A DNA stretch of 37,836 nt from Priapulus caudatus. Its lineage: Eukaryota > Priapulida > Priapulimorpha > Priapulimorphida > Priapulidae. Both the position numbers and the translations under genes were made by a program. Below the pieces are notes generated by a model. The model did no database searches and had not been told where the DNA came from. It saw only the letters and a list, made by a program, of their open reading frames with translations. Shown in pieces: positions 11,306-18,489 of this stretch; the first letter of the stretch is position 1; each line of letters starts with the position of its first letter. The stretch spans positions 158,619 through 196,454 of the forward strand of contig NW_014577258.1 of assembly GCF_000485595.1 (NCBI RefSeq). Direction: 5' to 3'.

Positions 11306-11438
11306 CACACGCATGCACACACATCTACTCTACTTACGTCGTCGGTGAGTCCAGCGCCCTCTAGGTCGAACATGCGGAACTGCACCCGCCGTAGAACCTC
11401 CTCCAGGGTTTCGCATTGTTTCACGTCAAGTCTCTCAT
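2213..11438 (-). CDS. PPP1R37: PPP1R37-like PP1 regulatory subunit, partial (3 exons)
   Basis: Spliced minus-strand coding region with exons 11338-11438, 7085-7204 and 2213-2363. The joined peptide runs from a segment with [12 protein letters not shown] through [20 protein letters not shown] to LEYLDCRNT and LSGRPLMIL. This order and spacing match the first leucine-rich repeats of vertebrate PPP1R37 (LRRC68), recalled from memory. In vertebrates PPP1R37 binds and inhibits protein phosphatase 1 through an RVxF-type motif near the N terminus, ahead of the repeats; that part was not found here. Only about 124 codons of a family of roughly 700 residues are present. The remaining repeats and the acidic C-terminal part must lie left of base 1, and the N-terminal exons lie either unrecognised above 11438 or outside. 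All junctions are GT-AG, and both internal joins are phase 0. Identification is strong; PP1 binding is inferred from the family. Confidence 0.88.
2352..2472 (-). repeat. 22-bp minisatellite over the exon C splice acceptor
   Basis: On the minus strand the unit is ACGCCATGTTTGTGTC plus a variable six-base end (gtgcag, cacag-like, cttgcag). About four and a half copies run into exon C, whose first bases ACGCCGTGTTTG are the last unit. AG dinucleotides therefore recur 44 and 66 bp before the true acceptor, while the unit at -22 ends in GG. Confidence 0.85.
2476..2735. other. Intronic sequence, nothing seen
   Basis: Unique intronic sequence between the 22-bp minisatellite and the trinucleotide array. 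I see no motif or repeat in it. Confidence 0.6.
2736..2932. repeat. (GAT/GAC)n trinucleotide array
   Basis: About 200 bp of GAT, GAC, GACGAC and AACGAT triplets on the plus strand. All long open frames across it on both strands are artefacts of the triplet period (poly-Asp, poly-Thr, poly-Val). Confidence 0.95.
2933..3687. other. Intronic sequence, no gene seen
   Basis: GC content rises towards 3450-3700, with CpG-containing stretches (GCCGCCGTCGCCGCCACG near 3477). No exon or RNA gene was recognised. A CpG-rich regulatory segment is possible but unsupported. Confidence 0.5.
3688..4044. repeat. (CTG/CTA)n trinucleotide array
   Basis: About 350 bp composed almost entirely of CTG, CTA and CTT triplets with a few interruptions. 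On the PPP1R37 transcript strand this reads as CAG/TAG. Poly-Leu, poly-Cys and poly-Ala open frames here are products of the repeat. Confidence 0.97.
4045..4559. other. Intronic sequence, no gene seen
   Basis: Pyrimidine-rich on the plus strand with CACACA and CTCCC tracts at 4385-4475. No exon or RNA gene is supported. Confidence 0.55.
4560..6013. repeat. 26-bp satellite array
   Basis: The unit is GCTGTAGCTACGTGACATTA plus ATTGAT. Right-hand copies (about 5755-6013) are nearly perfect and alternate between a CGCG/ATTAATTGAT form and a CGTG/ATTATTTGAA form, giving a 52-bp higher-order period in part. Left-hand copies (4560-5750) keep the motif but carry many single-base insertions and deletions. 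The array ends abruptly at ACGGGGTTTCGCG. It lies in the intron between PPP1R37 exons B and C. Confidence 0.95.
6014..6205. other. Unique sequence between satellite and microsatellite
   Basis: Intronic sequence with no features recognised. Confidence 0.5.
6206..6420. repeat. Compound CA/GCAC microsatellite
   Basis: GCAC and ACACAC runs mixed with CATG spacers. Open frames of 61-90 codons on both strands here are repeat products (His/Thr/Ala on plus, Cys/Val on minus). Confidence 0.93.
6421..7084. other. Intronic sequence after exon B donor
   Basis: No exon was found. CCGAGAAATATTT near 6686 and AATTCTCGGATTT near 6940 resemble halves of the 22-bp palindrome at 28270, so a short dispersed repeat may occur here. 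Confidence 0.4.
7085..7204 (-). CDS. PPP1R37: PPP1R37-like exon B
   Basis: This 120-nt exon, phase 0 at both ends, has a tttgtttcag acceptor and an AGAGG|gtaagg donor. It encodes 40 residues beginning [20 protein letters not shown] and including [20 protein letters not shown]. The human protein has a nearly identical FNKHIGTRGWQ-type block at this position (from memory), which makes this the most diagnostic exon of the gene. Confidence 0.92.
7248..7372. repeat. (TTG)n, (TA)n and (CA)n microsatellites
   Basis: A TTG/CTG run at about 7250-7287 and a TA run at about 7312-7360 ending in ACACACACA, all within 170 bp upstream of PPP1R37 exon B on its own strand. On the transcript this is (CAA)n preceded by (UA)n. 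Confidence 0.93.
7373..7904. other. Intronic sequence, nothing seen
   Basis: No exon, RNA gene or clear repeat was recognised between the microsatellites. Confidence 0.5.
7905..7966. repeat. (CT)n microsatellite
   Basis: CT dinucleotide run with single CGC interruptions, directly followed by a TA-flanked palindrome. Confidence 0.95.
7968..8068. repeat. TA-flanked near-perfect palindrome
   Basis: The arms TCAAGATTCCATAATAGAAA and TTTCTATTATGGACTCTTGA are complementary except for one base, with almost no loop. Both are extended by TATATATA runs, so a cruciform or long hairpin is possible. It may be a foldback element inserted in a TA microsatellite. Confidence 0.85.
8069..8325. other. Intronic sequence, nothing seen
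   Basis: No recognisable motif, repeat or exon. Confidence 0.45.
8326..8515. repeat. Degenerate GCAC/ACAC microsatellite
   Basis: Interrupted CACGCA and ACACGC runs. The surrounding 137-codon plus-strand frame (8234-8647) has no domain, and its middle is repeat-derived. Confidence 0.8.
8516..8940. other. Intronic sequence, nothing seen
   Basis: Unique sequence, no coding or RNA signal recognised. Confidence 0.45.
8941..9202. repeat. Degenerate CA-rich microsatellite
   Basis: CACACA-rich, interrupted, ending in ACACACACGCGCGCGCGCGC at about 9171-9190, a short alternating purine-pyrimidine tract. Confidence 0.85.
9203..9875. other. Intronic sequence with short repeats
   Basis: Contains GGTGATGGTGATGGTGA near 9302, a second GCAC run at about 9546-9566 and a TA run near 9616. 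The short frames on both strands have no recognisable content. Confidence 0.5.
9876..10146. mobile_element. Candidate terminal-inverted-repeat element
   Basis: The left end GGCTCATAGGGTCTATGTGC (from 9881) is matched in inverted orientation by GACACAGACCCTCTGAGC ending near 10131. The similarity extends inward (CCGGAACGTAG against GTACGTTTCGG). The span is about 270 bp with no coding capacity. The arms are imperfect and I found no clear target duplication, so the class is unknown. Confidence 0.45.
10147..11187. other. Intronic sequence, no exon recognised
   Basis: Unique sequence with two overlapping, opposite short frames at 10580-10856 that have no recognisable domain. GAGTGAGTGAATG-type short repeats occur at 10998-11030. 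This is the intron between PPP1R37 exons A and B. Confidence 0.5.
11188..11325. repeat. (CA)n/(GCAC)n microsatellite beside a splice donor
   Basis: CA run, then about ten GCAC units, then a CA run, ending only about 13 bp from the exon A donor. On the transcript this is a GU/GUGC-rich tract just inside the intron. Confidence 0.97.
11338..11438 (-). CDS. PPP1R37: PPP1R37-like exon A
   Basis: This 101-nt exon is bounded by a ...ctgtag acceptor and a GAC|gtaagt donor on the minus strand. It needs one base from the upstream exon and ends in phase 0. It encodes [15 protein letters not shown] followed by [18 protein letters not shown], the family segment just before the first full leucine-rich repeat (human counterpart contains CEALEEVFKRLQF, from memory). 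A CA/GCAC microsatellite begins about 13 bp into the downstream intron. Confidence 0.88.
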
Positions 11439-14400
11439 CTACAGCAAGGGGGCAAGCAAGCAGCATTACGTCAGCGAGCGAGTTTTACCGACTCCGATCA
11501 TCGGTTTTAACATAGCCGCGCGCTCAATCTCACAACAGCTTCCTAGTACCGAACACAAGCAGCCAATTGTAGAGGATTTGTAGACTTGCCAGAGATGGGA
11601 AATGGCATTGTAAAATTACATTATTTTTCGCGTTTTTTTTTTGGCAGAACCCACGCGAAACCTGGACAATCTTACGTGTTGGCCGGTCCCATGAACAGAC
11701 GATCAGGGGCAGACATGCGTGTATTCGCACACAGAAACCATATCAGAAGACCTAGAAATACTCCTAGAAATATGTGAACCAGAGGAAGAGGGGGAGGGGA
11801 GGGGGAAGGGAAACAGATGGGGAGGAGGAAGAGGAGCATGGAGAATTTTGCTCCACTGGGGAGTCGTGCACCGTATTGTGCACAGGTGTACTGCACAATT
11901 TTACCCCTGCATGAAAATAAAATTATATCCTTCTTCCAACAAAACAATATTTTTATTTCCGTGCCAGTATTGTCAAGATGGTGAGACTCCCTGATTTTTT
12001 TCCTGGCTAACATGCCCTGCATCTTGTACCTGAACAGCGGCAACAAACGAAAGACGAATTTCATTCAGGTGTACTGCGAAATCATCTTGTGCAGCAGTGG
12101 AGTATTTAATATACTGTATAATGCATTGGAAGCAAAAAGAAGAAAGAAGTTAATATATTGCATACTGCAGTAATATACTGTATACTGCATTAGAAGCTAG
12201 AAGAAGCAAGAATTCCAAGTCGGAAACTGTGTGTTTATATACGCTGATCTGATATCGTGCTATACTGACGCGTTTAGTTTATTGGCCTATGTATTTAGTT
12301 TAGTTCATTAATCTATCTAGCGTGTTTCATTATTGTACAATAATTAAGAGTCTACCAGCGTATTCCTTTTGTCATTTCTATTGTGCACTCACTAGATGCT
12401 GCTGGTTGTTAGTCGAATTGTCAACTCTTCACATACCAATTGGATGCACAATACTTAACACGCAGTTATTTCAAATACTAATGAGAATTTTCATGTATTA
12501 TTTTGATGTAAAGCGAATCCCAATGATAAGAGAGACACGTGACAGATGTCACCAATTGTGTATTTAAAAGGCGAGACGAGGCTTGCACAGCCAGAGAGGC
12601 ATATTCATAATAACTTGTTGCAATTTCATAATAATGCTGTATATCCAGAAGCTTTCACTGCACAGAATCATATAGAATCGTTCCAACTGTTTTTGTCAGA
12701 ATATTGTTTACCCCTTCATATTTTGTTTCTCTGTTACGACTCTATCCTTAGAATTAAGTAAATATCTGTGGCAGAATTTGCTCTGAAAGTTGTTCGTAAG
12801 TGGGTTTCCCCGAGCAGCGTTGGGTGCCCCTGCTGGTGCAAATATCTAATGGTGGTCCATAATCTAAATAAATGGGGTTTTTCTACCCATAACTCCTTTC
12901 CTGCGTTACATTATTAAATCACGAATACATATGTTTGATGTTTCCTTGCACTCATAATTGTGTATTTACACACAGTGCCCTGCGTCCAGTGTAGTACAGA
13001 TATTACAAGAAATTAATTCTTATTCTGAACTCCCTTTTCTGCATAACATCTTCAAATTGCCAATATATATTTGCCGATATTTACTTGCATTCATTATTAT
13101 TTTAGCATTTGAGGAAATTGGTGGATTGCCTACTTCTTTTCACCGAAACCCCTTTCATAGAAATGCGGCTCCAATTACATAATGGAAGCCAATGGGACAA
13201 CGTGATTCACATTTATATGAACGTTTTTTTCTGGAACGCATTGGTTTCGTAATGCGTTGTATTACTGTATTAATACTGCGACTACAATAACAAGTGTTTA
13301 GGTTGTACAGTGCCTGGAAGAATATTATGTCATTCTACAAAATGAAAGGTCAATATTAGTCTATCTGCCTCTTGCTGCTGACAGGTATGGGTTAAGAGTA
13401 AATAGCCTGACGTGATGATGAACAGTGGAAAATACAGGTACCAGCTGAAGGAATATATGACCCCGTTTACATGCCATGCACGTGGTCACATTTTGACTTC
13501 ATATGTAACCTCCGTCTCATTCGAGTGACTACTGACAAACTAAATGAGGTTTATATCTGCAATAATAGAGATGTGAAAACATGAGGGCTCAACAGCTAGA
13601 TGAGGGTTTGCATGATTTGCTGCAGGGACGGTGACAGTTTGTCATGAGTACTGGTGGTACCAGCAACTGTTACTGGCCGAGCGTGGTGGCTGTGGCTGGG
13701 TGGTTACGTATAATACTTATATCTAGTGTTTCACTATAGTATGCACGTATTCCAGCCGTGTAGATGCTTGTTCGAGATTAGCTGAAACTTGACATTATTG
13801 GAATTATGTTAACACGTAGAAGAAATATCTCATATTATATATCTGTGTCGGGTTGTATTGCATTGGAGAATGATGAGTTGATTCAAAATTAATGATTGTT
13901 CTTCTCACGTGGCAGTTAACTTTAGAGGCGTGGCCTATTTATCCATCTTCTCTATTTTTGCAATTACGAAGGCAATGAACAAGAGTTTTTCCATGGGTTT
14001 TCATCGTTTTTTTACACAAGAGTGAACCTCAACCTATTGTGGTTGCAAGTCCCGCTTCATTCATTGGTCACTGCATGGAGCAACGTCAAAGAGCAGAATT
14101 AAAATGAACGCTTATCGTAATCGAACGAAAAGAAAGTTGGATAATGCTCCAGATTTATTTGTCTATTTGTCTAATTCTAATAATATTATGCAGTTTTGTT
14201 GCCTACAAGGGTCAGTTTTCTGCCTGCTCTCCATGTTTGCAGCAAATACTTGCTGCCAAGAAAATTCCTAATTAACCAAAGTAAACACACCAAAGTTACA
14301 GGCAATTTCTGTCGAAAATTATGGCCAGTCGTTCATCGCGGATGTTCTTTCTAGAACGTGTTGACGCGGAGGTTAGGGGGTTCATTTGCGCAGATTTGGG

Positions 14401-14646
14401 AAATAATGTGTAGCTATATTTAAAATTATATTCTAATCTACTCATCAAGTGAAACAGATGGTGGTAAACCAGCTTCCATGAGACATTTCTTAGTAACCAG
14501 CAGTGATATTGGACAAACTAATACGCGTTTGGCTATAAGGTAATGTACTTATTAACTACACAAGGTGCCAGTTACTCTAGCATTTGTTAAAATTGCATAA
14601 TCAATGGGCCTATTATGCCTTTAATAGTAAAAATGTTTTTTAGTAA
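11439..14646. other. Gene-poor stretch, no exon recognised
   Basis: The upstream PPP1R37 exons should lie here or further right, but none was recognised. A purine-rich tract is at 11775-11840. A ~63-bp-offset duplication (TAATATACTGTATAMTGCAT) is at 12107-12150 and 12170-12211. A diverged pair of ~85-bp segments is at 12884-12965 and 13024-13110. The 60-80-codon frames at 12322-13182 have no domain and lie in AT-rich sequence. Confidence 0.5.
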
Positions 14647-15116
14647 AAGTAATTTTTCCCAATTTTTAACTTTTTATTTTTTTAAAATAAATGTAGTAAA
14701 ATTTATTTTTTAAATTTTGAAATTAACGCTGAAGTGGCAGAAGTACATACTAAAGAGTCAAAAAGTAAAGGGAATTTTTTTCCCCCAGCTGAGATTCGAG
14801 CTGAGATGAGAGGGTTATGAAACCGAACTCCTACCGACTTCGCTACGGCGGCGGTCAAGAGACGCGCCATAATTCCCACGTACGTGATGTTAATCTGTAC
14901 GCACCGCCATCTATTGACGAATAGCATTTTTTCGAATTTTTAACTTAATACAAAAATGCGACGAAAATACCACAAACAAACCCCACCCAGTGACAATCTG
15001 GATGCAATTTAACTGTGCAAGAATGAAATTGTACCGCGATTCAGTGAAAAATCACGGAGAAAAGCGATGTCAAACAAACACACACACACAGGAATAGCCT
15101 CTTTATAGTAAGGATT
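14647..15116 (-). mobile_element. Dispersed tRNA-containing element, copy 1
   Basis: About 470 bp aligned end to end with copy 2 at 17576-18018, from AGTAATTTTT to CTCTTTATAGTAAGGATT. The minus-strand core 14782-14854 resembles a tRNA-Met: TAGCGAAGTCGG fits the Pol III A box and the presumed anticodon loop reads TTCATAA. The B-box region is decayed (GCTCGAATC). About 260 bp lie 5' of the tRNA-like core, which is unusual for a plain SINE. Confidence 0.75.
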
Positions 15117-15250
15117 TCTCGCATTGACACATGATCACCATTATCACCCTCTAGCGTATGTAAAGAGACGCATGGACACACGCCGTATGTGCACACACAT
15201 GCACAAACGCACGCACACACGTATATGCACGCACACACACGCACGACAAC
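15075..15250. repeat. Interrupted CA/GCAC microsatellites
   Basis: A short (CA)n inside the right end of the dispersed element (15078-15091), then interrupted CACGCA and ACACAC runs from about 15178. Confidence 0.85.
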
Positions 15251-15380
15251 ACGCACGCGCTCACACAACCTTTCGATAAAGTAATGTAGAAACGCACGAA
15301 TACGCTCGCAAGGCGCGATGAAGTAATCTAAACCAAGAGAGAACCGCCACAAATAAGAAGAACCACGCACCATGCGGTAG

Positions 15381-15533
15381 GCGCGGGGGGAGGGGGAGGG
15401 GGTCACGTACCTCTCTATGAAGCAGCCGTACTCTATGCGGTAGGCGCGGAGGGAGGAGGGAGGGAGAGGAGGAGGAGGAGAGAGGGGGGGAGGGGGTCAC
15501 GTACCTCGCTATGAAGCGGAGGAAACACTGTAA
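15381..15533. repeat. G-rich tandem duplication
   Basis: GCGGTAGGCGCGG, a GGGAGGG-rich tract and GGTCACGTACCTC occur twice (from about 15373 and 15436). The second copy carries a longer GGAGGA expansion. G-runs are dense enough for quadruplex formation on the plus strand. Confidence 0.8.
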
Positions 15534-15552
15534 ATAAACACGAAATGTATAT

Positions 15553-15738
15553 ATCGTATTTACTCGCGTATAAGATGCATTCGTGTAAAAGTCACACTCC
15601 ATATTTTGCCTTTGAAAAGTTGGTAAAAACATTTGTACATTAACAAGATTTCTTAGCCCCGTGTATAAATCGCACCCCTTATTTTTTTTTATTGAAGTTG
15701 TGTACAAAAAAGTTCGACTTATACAGGAGTAAATATGG
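15553..15738. mobile_element. TIR element with TATTTACTCGCGTATAAG ends, copy 1
   Basis: The left end GTATTTACTCGCGTATAAG is mirrored at the right end by CTTATACAGGAGTAAATATGG. The ~185-bp interior includes TCTTAGCCCCGTGTATAA and a T-run. A second, truncated and inverted copy lies at 35379-35501. Elements with this kind of terminus are common in animal genomes (general knowledge); I cannot assign the superfamily. Confidence 0.7.
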
Positions 15739-15825
15739 CACTACCAAAGTCTTAATGTTTCTCTACTCTCTTTCGCTTATCATTACCGATAACTTCCTGT
15801 AAATGCGGCTCAAATGCTCCTCTGC

Positions 15826-15945
15826 CAGACACAAGTATACCGCACGTACGCCACCTTTCACAAACAGGATGTATTTCTGTTTGTGCACAAACTCTGTATT
15901 TTTATTGTTCGTGCACAGCGGCGTGCGTGCGGTGTACTTGTGCGT
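15826..15945. repeat. Inverted repeat with ~20-bp arms
   Basis: The arm CACAAGTATACCGCACGTAC at 15829 is mirrored by GTGCGTGCGGTGTACTTGTG at about 15924-15943, separated by about 75 bp. CACAAACAG/CTGTTTGTG is a further inner pair at 15859. This is probably a small foldback element. Confidence 0.75.
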
Positions 15946-16975
15946 TTGTTGCGTAGTTGCAGAAGAGCGTAAAGACTTTGGTAGTAAGTACATTTCGTGT
16001 TTATTGACCATCATTTTATGAGTGAAACGTTGCAAGTGCCTGTGCGCTGGTGGTTGCCCACTACTCACCCAAGGCTGGCAAGCTCTTTAACACTGTAGCC
16101 AGCCTAACGTTTAAGCCAACCTTAACGTTAACGTTTAAGTTTAAGCCAGCCTAGCGGCTTTTCTGTAGAGTGTAGCAGCAGCACCGGTGGAATAATCAAT
16201 TATTTGGTCAATAATCAATAATAAGAGCAGCCACCCAATAGGGTTACTTGCGGAATTAGAACGCGCGACCTGCCAGGGAAGAGCATATGCTCTGAGAAAA
16301 GATTGCTATATCTTTGTGGATCGATTGTTGTACGGCTTTTAGGTGAAACTAAAGCATGTGCTTGTACCAAATTTATGATTTCCACAATTTTTATGGAGTA
16401 AATTCTGTGTTAGACTACAGAATACATTTTAAGGCATAAAATAAAATTGCAAGAATGCTTAATAATTGTTTTGTCGTATCTGGCATTGGCTGTTTGGTAG
16501 CATATTAGCAGCAAACCAGCTGCATAGTGATCAATAATCATCAATGACCAATGTAACCCCTCCAAAATCTATCTGTTAGAGCTTAGTATCCCTGTAACCT
16601 GACCAATCTTTTACCGGTCGGTTCTAACACCAGAGAAACGCATAGCCATTTTTATACTACACGAGAATCATAGTTGACAGACAAATTAATTTGTAGTATG
16701 CTAAAATAATAATAAAAAAAACCTGCACATGAACCAGAACAAAAGGGGAATGTATATTAATCGAGGGTTTCTCCACAGATAACGATGCAACATGCAGTGA
16801 CCGTGCTCGCACGTCACTTCCTCATGGGTTTTGTTTTCGTCGATGTACAGAATATTGTGCAGAAATAGCTGAGAAAGCATAGTGTACGCTCCGCTCCGTC
16901 TTACCACATCAACATCACCATATAGGCTGAATCACCAGTAATAATAGTAAATTGTACTAATCACGCTCGACTTAA
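15946..16975. other. No gene recognised
   Basis: AACGTTTAAG-type short repeats at 16107-16150; otherwise unique. The minus-strand frame at 16701-16907 is the least repeat-like open frame here but lacks a recognisable domain. Confidence 0.45.
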
Positions 16976-16981
16976 CACGCA

Positions 16982-17013
<32 letters not shown>

Positions 17014-17022
17014 CACACACAC
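16976..17022. repeat. (GCAC)n(CA)n microsatellite
   Basis: Six GCAC units followed by about ten CA units. Confidence 0.97.
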
Positions 17023-17318
17023 CCAGCCATCATCACGCGGACACCACACAAGCACGTTTCAGCCTCCCGTATCCACGAGCAACAAACTAATCTTATCAAA
17101 CTAGCAGACTTGAATACCCGTACAACCACCAAATCGTGCCTTAAAATATAAACTTCATGTAAGTGACACAGTTGAAGTGAAATATTTAATGCAACTGAAA
17201 AGAAAACAGAAACAAAAAAACATTTTGGGAAGAAACAAAGAGCGCAATGCTATAAGTGAGCAGGGGGAAAAAGTGCTCAGTTGATGACCACTTGGTTGAA
17301 AGGAAAATACCCCAAAAT

Positions 17319-17455
17319 CTATCTATCTATCTATCTATGTATCTATCCATCCATCCATGCATGCATGCATCCATCCATCCATCCATCCAGCCAGCCAGCC
17401 ATCCCTCCTTCCATCCATCGCATGGCATGCCATGCCATCCTATGCCATCCAATCC
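17319..17455. repeat. Compound tetranucleotide microsatellite
   Basis: An ordered run of ATCT, ATCC, ATGC, ATCC and AGCC blocks followed by degenerate CATGCCATCC units. The block order suggests successive point mutations followed by local expansions. Confidence 0.95.
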
Positions 17456-17459
17456 CAAA

Positions 17460-17575
17460 CAATAAAAAATAATATAAATAATATAAAGATAAATGACATG
17501 AAAACAATAATAAATAATAATAATAGTAAATAATAATAATAGCAGTAAATAATAATAACAGTAAAAAAAATTGTA
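17460..17575. repeat. AAT-rich low-complexity sequence
   Basis: Interrupted AAT/AATAGT triplets leading directly into copy 2 of the dispersed element. Confidence 0.85.
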
Positions 17576-18018
17576 AAGTAATATTTTTTAATTTTTAACT
17601 TTTTAACTTTTTTTAATGAATGTAGTAAAATTTATTTTTAAAACTTTGAAATTACCGCTGAAGTGGCAGAAGTACATACTAAAGAGTCAAAAAGTAAAGG
17701 GAAATTGTTTTCCCCCAGCTGAGATTCGAACCCGGAATCACGGGTTATGAAGCCGAGCTCCTACCGACTACGCCATAATTCCCACATACGTGATGTTAAT
17801 CTGTACGTACCGCCATCTATTGACGAATAGCATTTTTTCGCATTTTTAACTTAATACAAAAATGCGACGAAAATACCACAAACAAACCCCCCCAGTGACA
17901 ATCTGGACGCAATGCAGTGCAATAATGAAATTGTACCGCAATTCAGTGAAAAATCACGGAGAAAAGCGATGTCAAACAAACACACACACACAAGATTAGC
18001 CTCTTTATAGTAAGGATT
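17576..18018 (-). mobile_element. Dispersed tRNA-containing element, copy 2
   Basis: Same orientation and order as copy 1. The minus-strand core 17712-17773 keeps the B box (GGTTCGAATC) and the TTCATAA loop but lacks the ~30-bp block that in copy 1 holds the 5' part of the tRNA-like region. Each copy therefore retains a different part of the internal Pol III promoter. Confidence 0.75.
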
Positions 18019-18279
18019 AGCTTCAGTTGTTGAGTGAGGCAAAGAGAGAGAGAGCGAGACGGTCTTATCATGTTTCTGCCTGGAGAAAAAAATTTCAATT
18101 TCAAACCCCGAGTTCCTTGTTGAGCACAAGACCAAGTCTACACGTGTGTCCTCAGTATATATGTTAATGAGAGGCACGTGCGTACCTGTGCCGCCTAGCA
18201 GTGGAGAAATTTCAGTCGCGCGATACTAGTAAGACCAACTAGATTCACTCACGAACGGCTAATGCCACACACACGACAC

Positions 18280-18451
18280 CCTCTAACTAGCCAATCACAG
18301 CCTCGCCGCAGCTAAGTTGATTACTGCCCCGCCTCCACCACACACTCGTACATTTACTTGGTCACAGATGGAACAGAGATCCGTTTTCGTTCGTCTGCTT
18401 CAGTGTGACTTCGGCTGCCGGCGCAAAAGCAGTGAGTGTTAATTCGTAAAC
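18280..18451 (+). promoter_or_regulatory. Candidate promoter of the secreted-protein gene
   Basis: AGCCAATCA at 18289-18297 is a consensus CCAAT (NF-Y) box. CCCCGCCTC at 18327-18335 resembles a GC (Sp1/KLF) box. TTCAGTGTG around 18400 resembles an initiator, 50 bp before the ATG. Spacing from CCAAT box to initiator (about 105 bp) is typical. No TATA box was seen. The link to the gene rests on position only. Confidence 0.5.
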
Positions 18452-18489
18452 ATGTACGTTAACCGCGCATCTCGCCTTGTCGCTATATG
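18452..18489 (+). CDS. Secreted protein exon 1 (start of signal peptide)
   Basis: 38 coding nt starting ATGTACGTTAACCGC and ending at ATATG|gtaagt in phase 2. The start codon was chosen because it is the first in-frame ATG after the initiator-like site and gives a normal signal-peptide n-region. Confidence 0.5.

Noticed and set aside
14782-14854. Functional tRNA-Met gene
   Set aside because: The A box is good but the acceptor and T stems do not pair, and the segment is embedded in a repeated element with a second decayed copy.
15041-15707. Minus-strand frames with possible tail-like segments (RIRAFLHYFIERL)
   Set aside because: They run through the dispersed element, microsatellites and the G-rich duplication; similarity to a myosin tail is not convincing.
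16701-16907. Minus-strand frame containing LFLHNILYIDENKTHEEVTC
   Set aside because: Looks less repeat-like than its neighbours, but I recognise no family and no splice pair that links it to either flanking gene.
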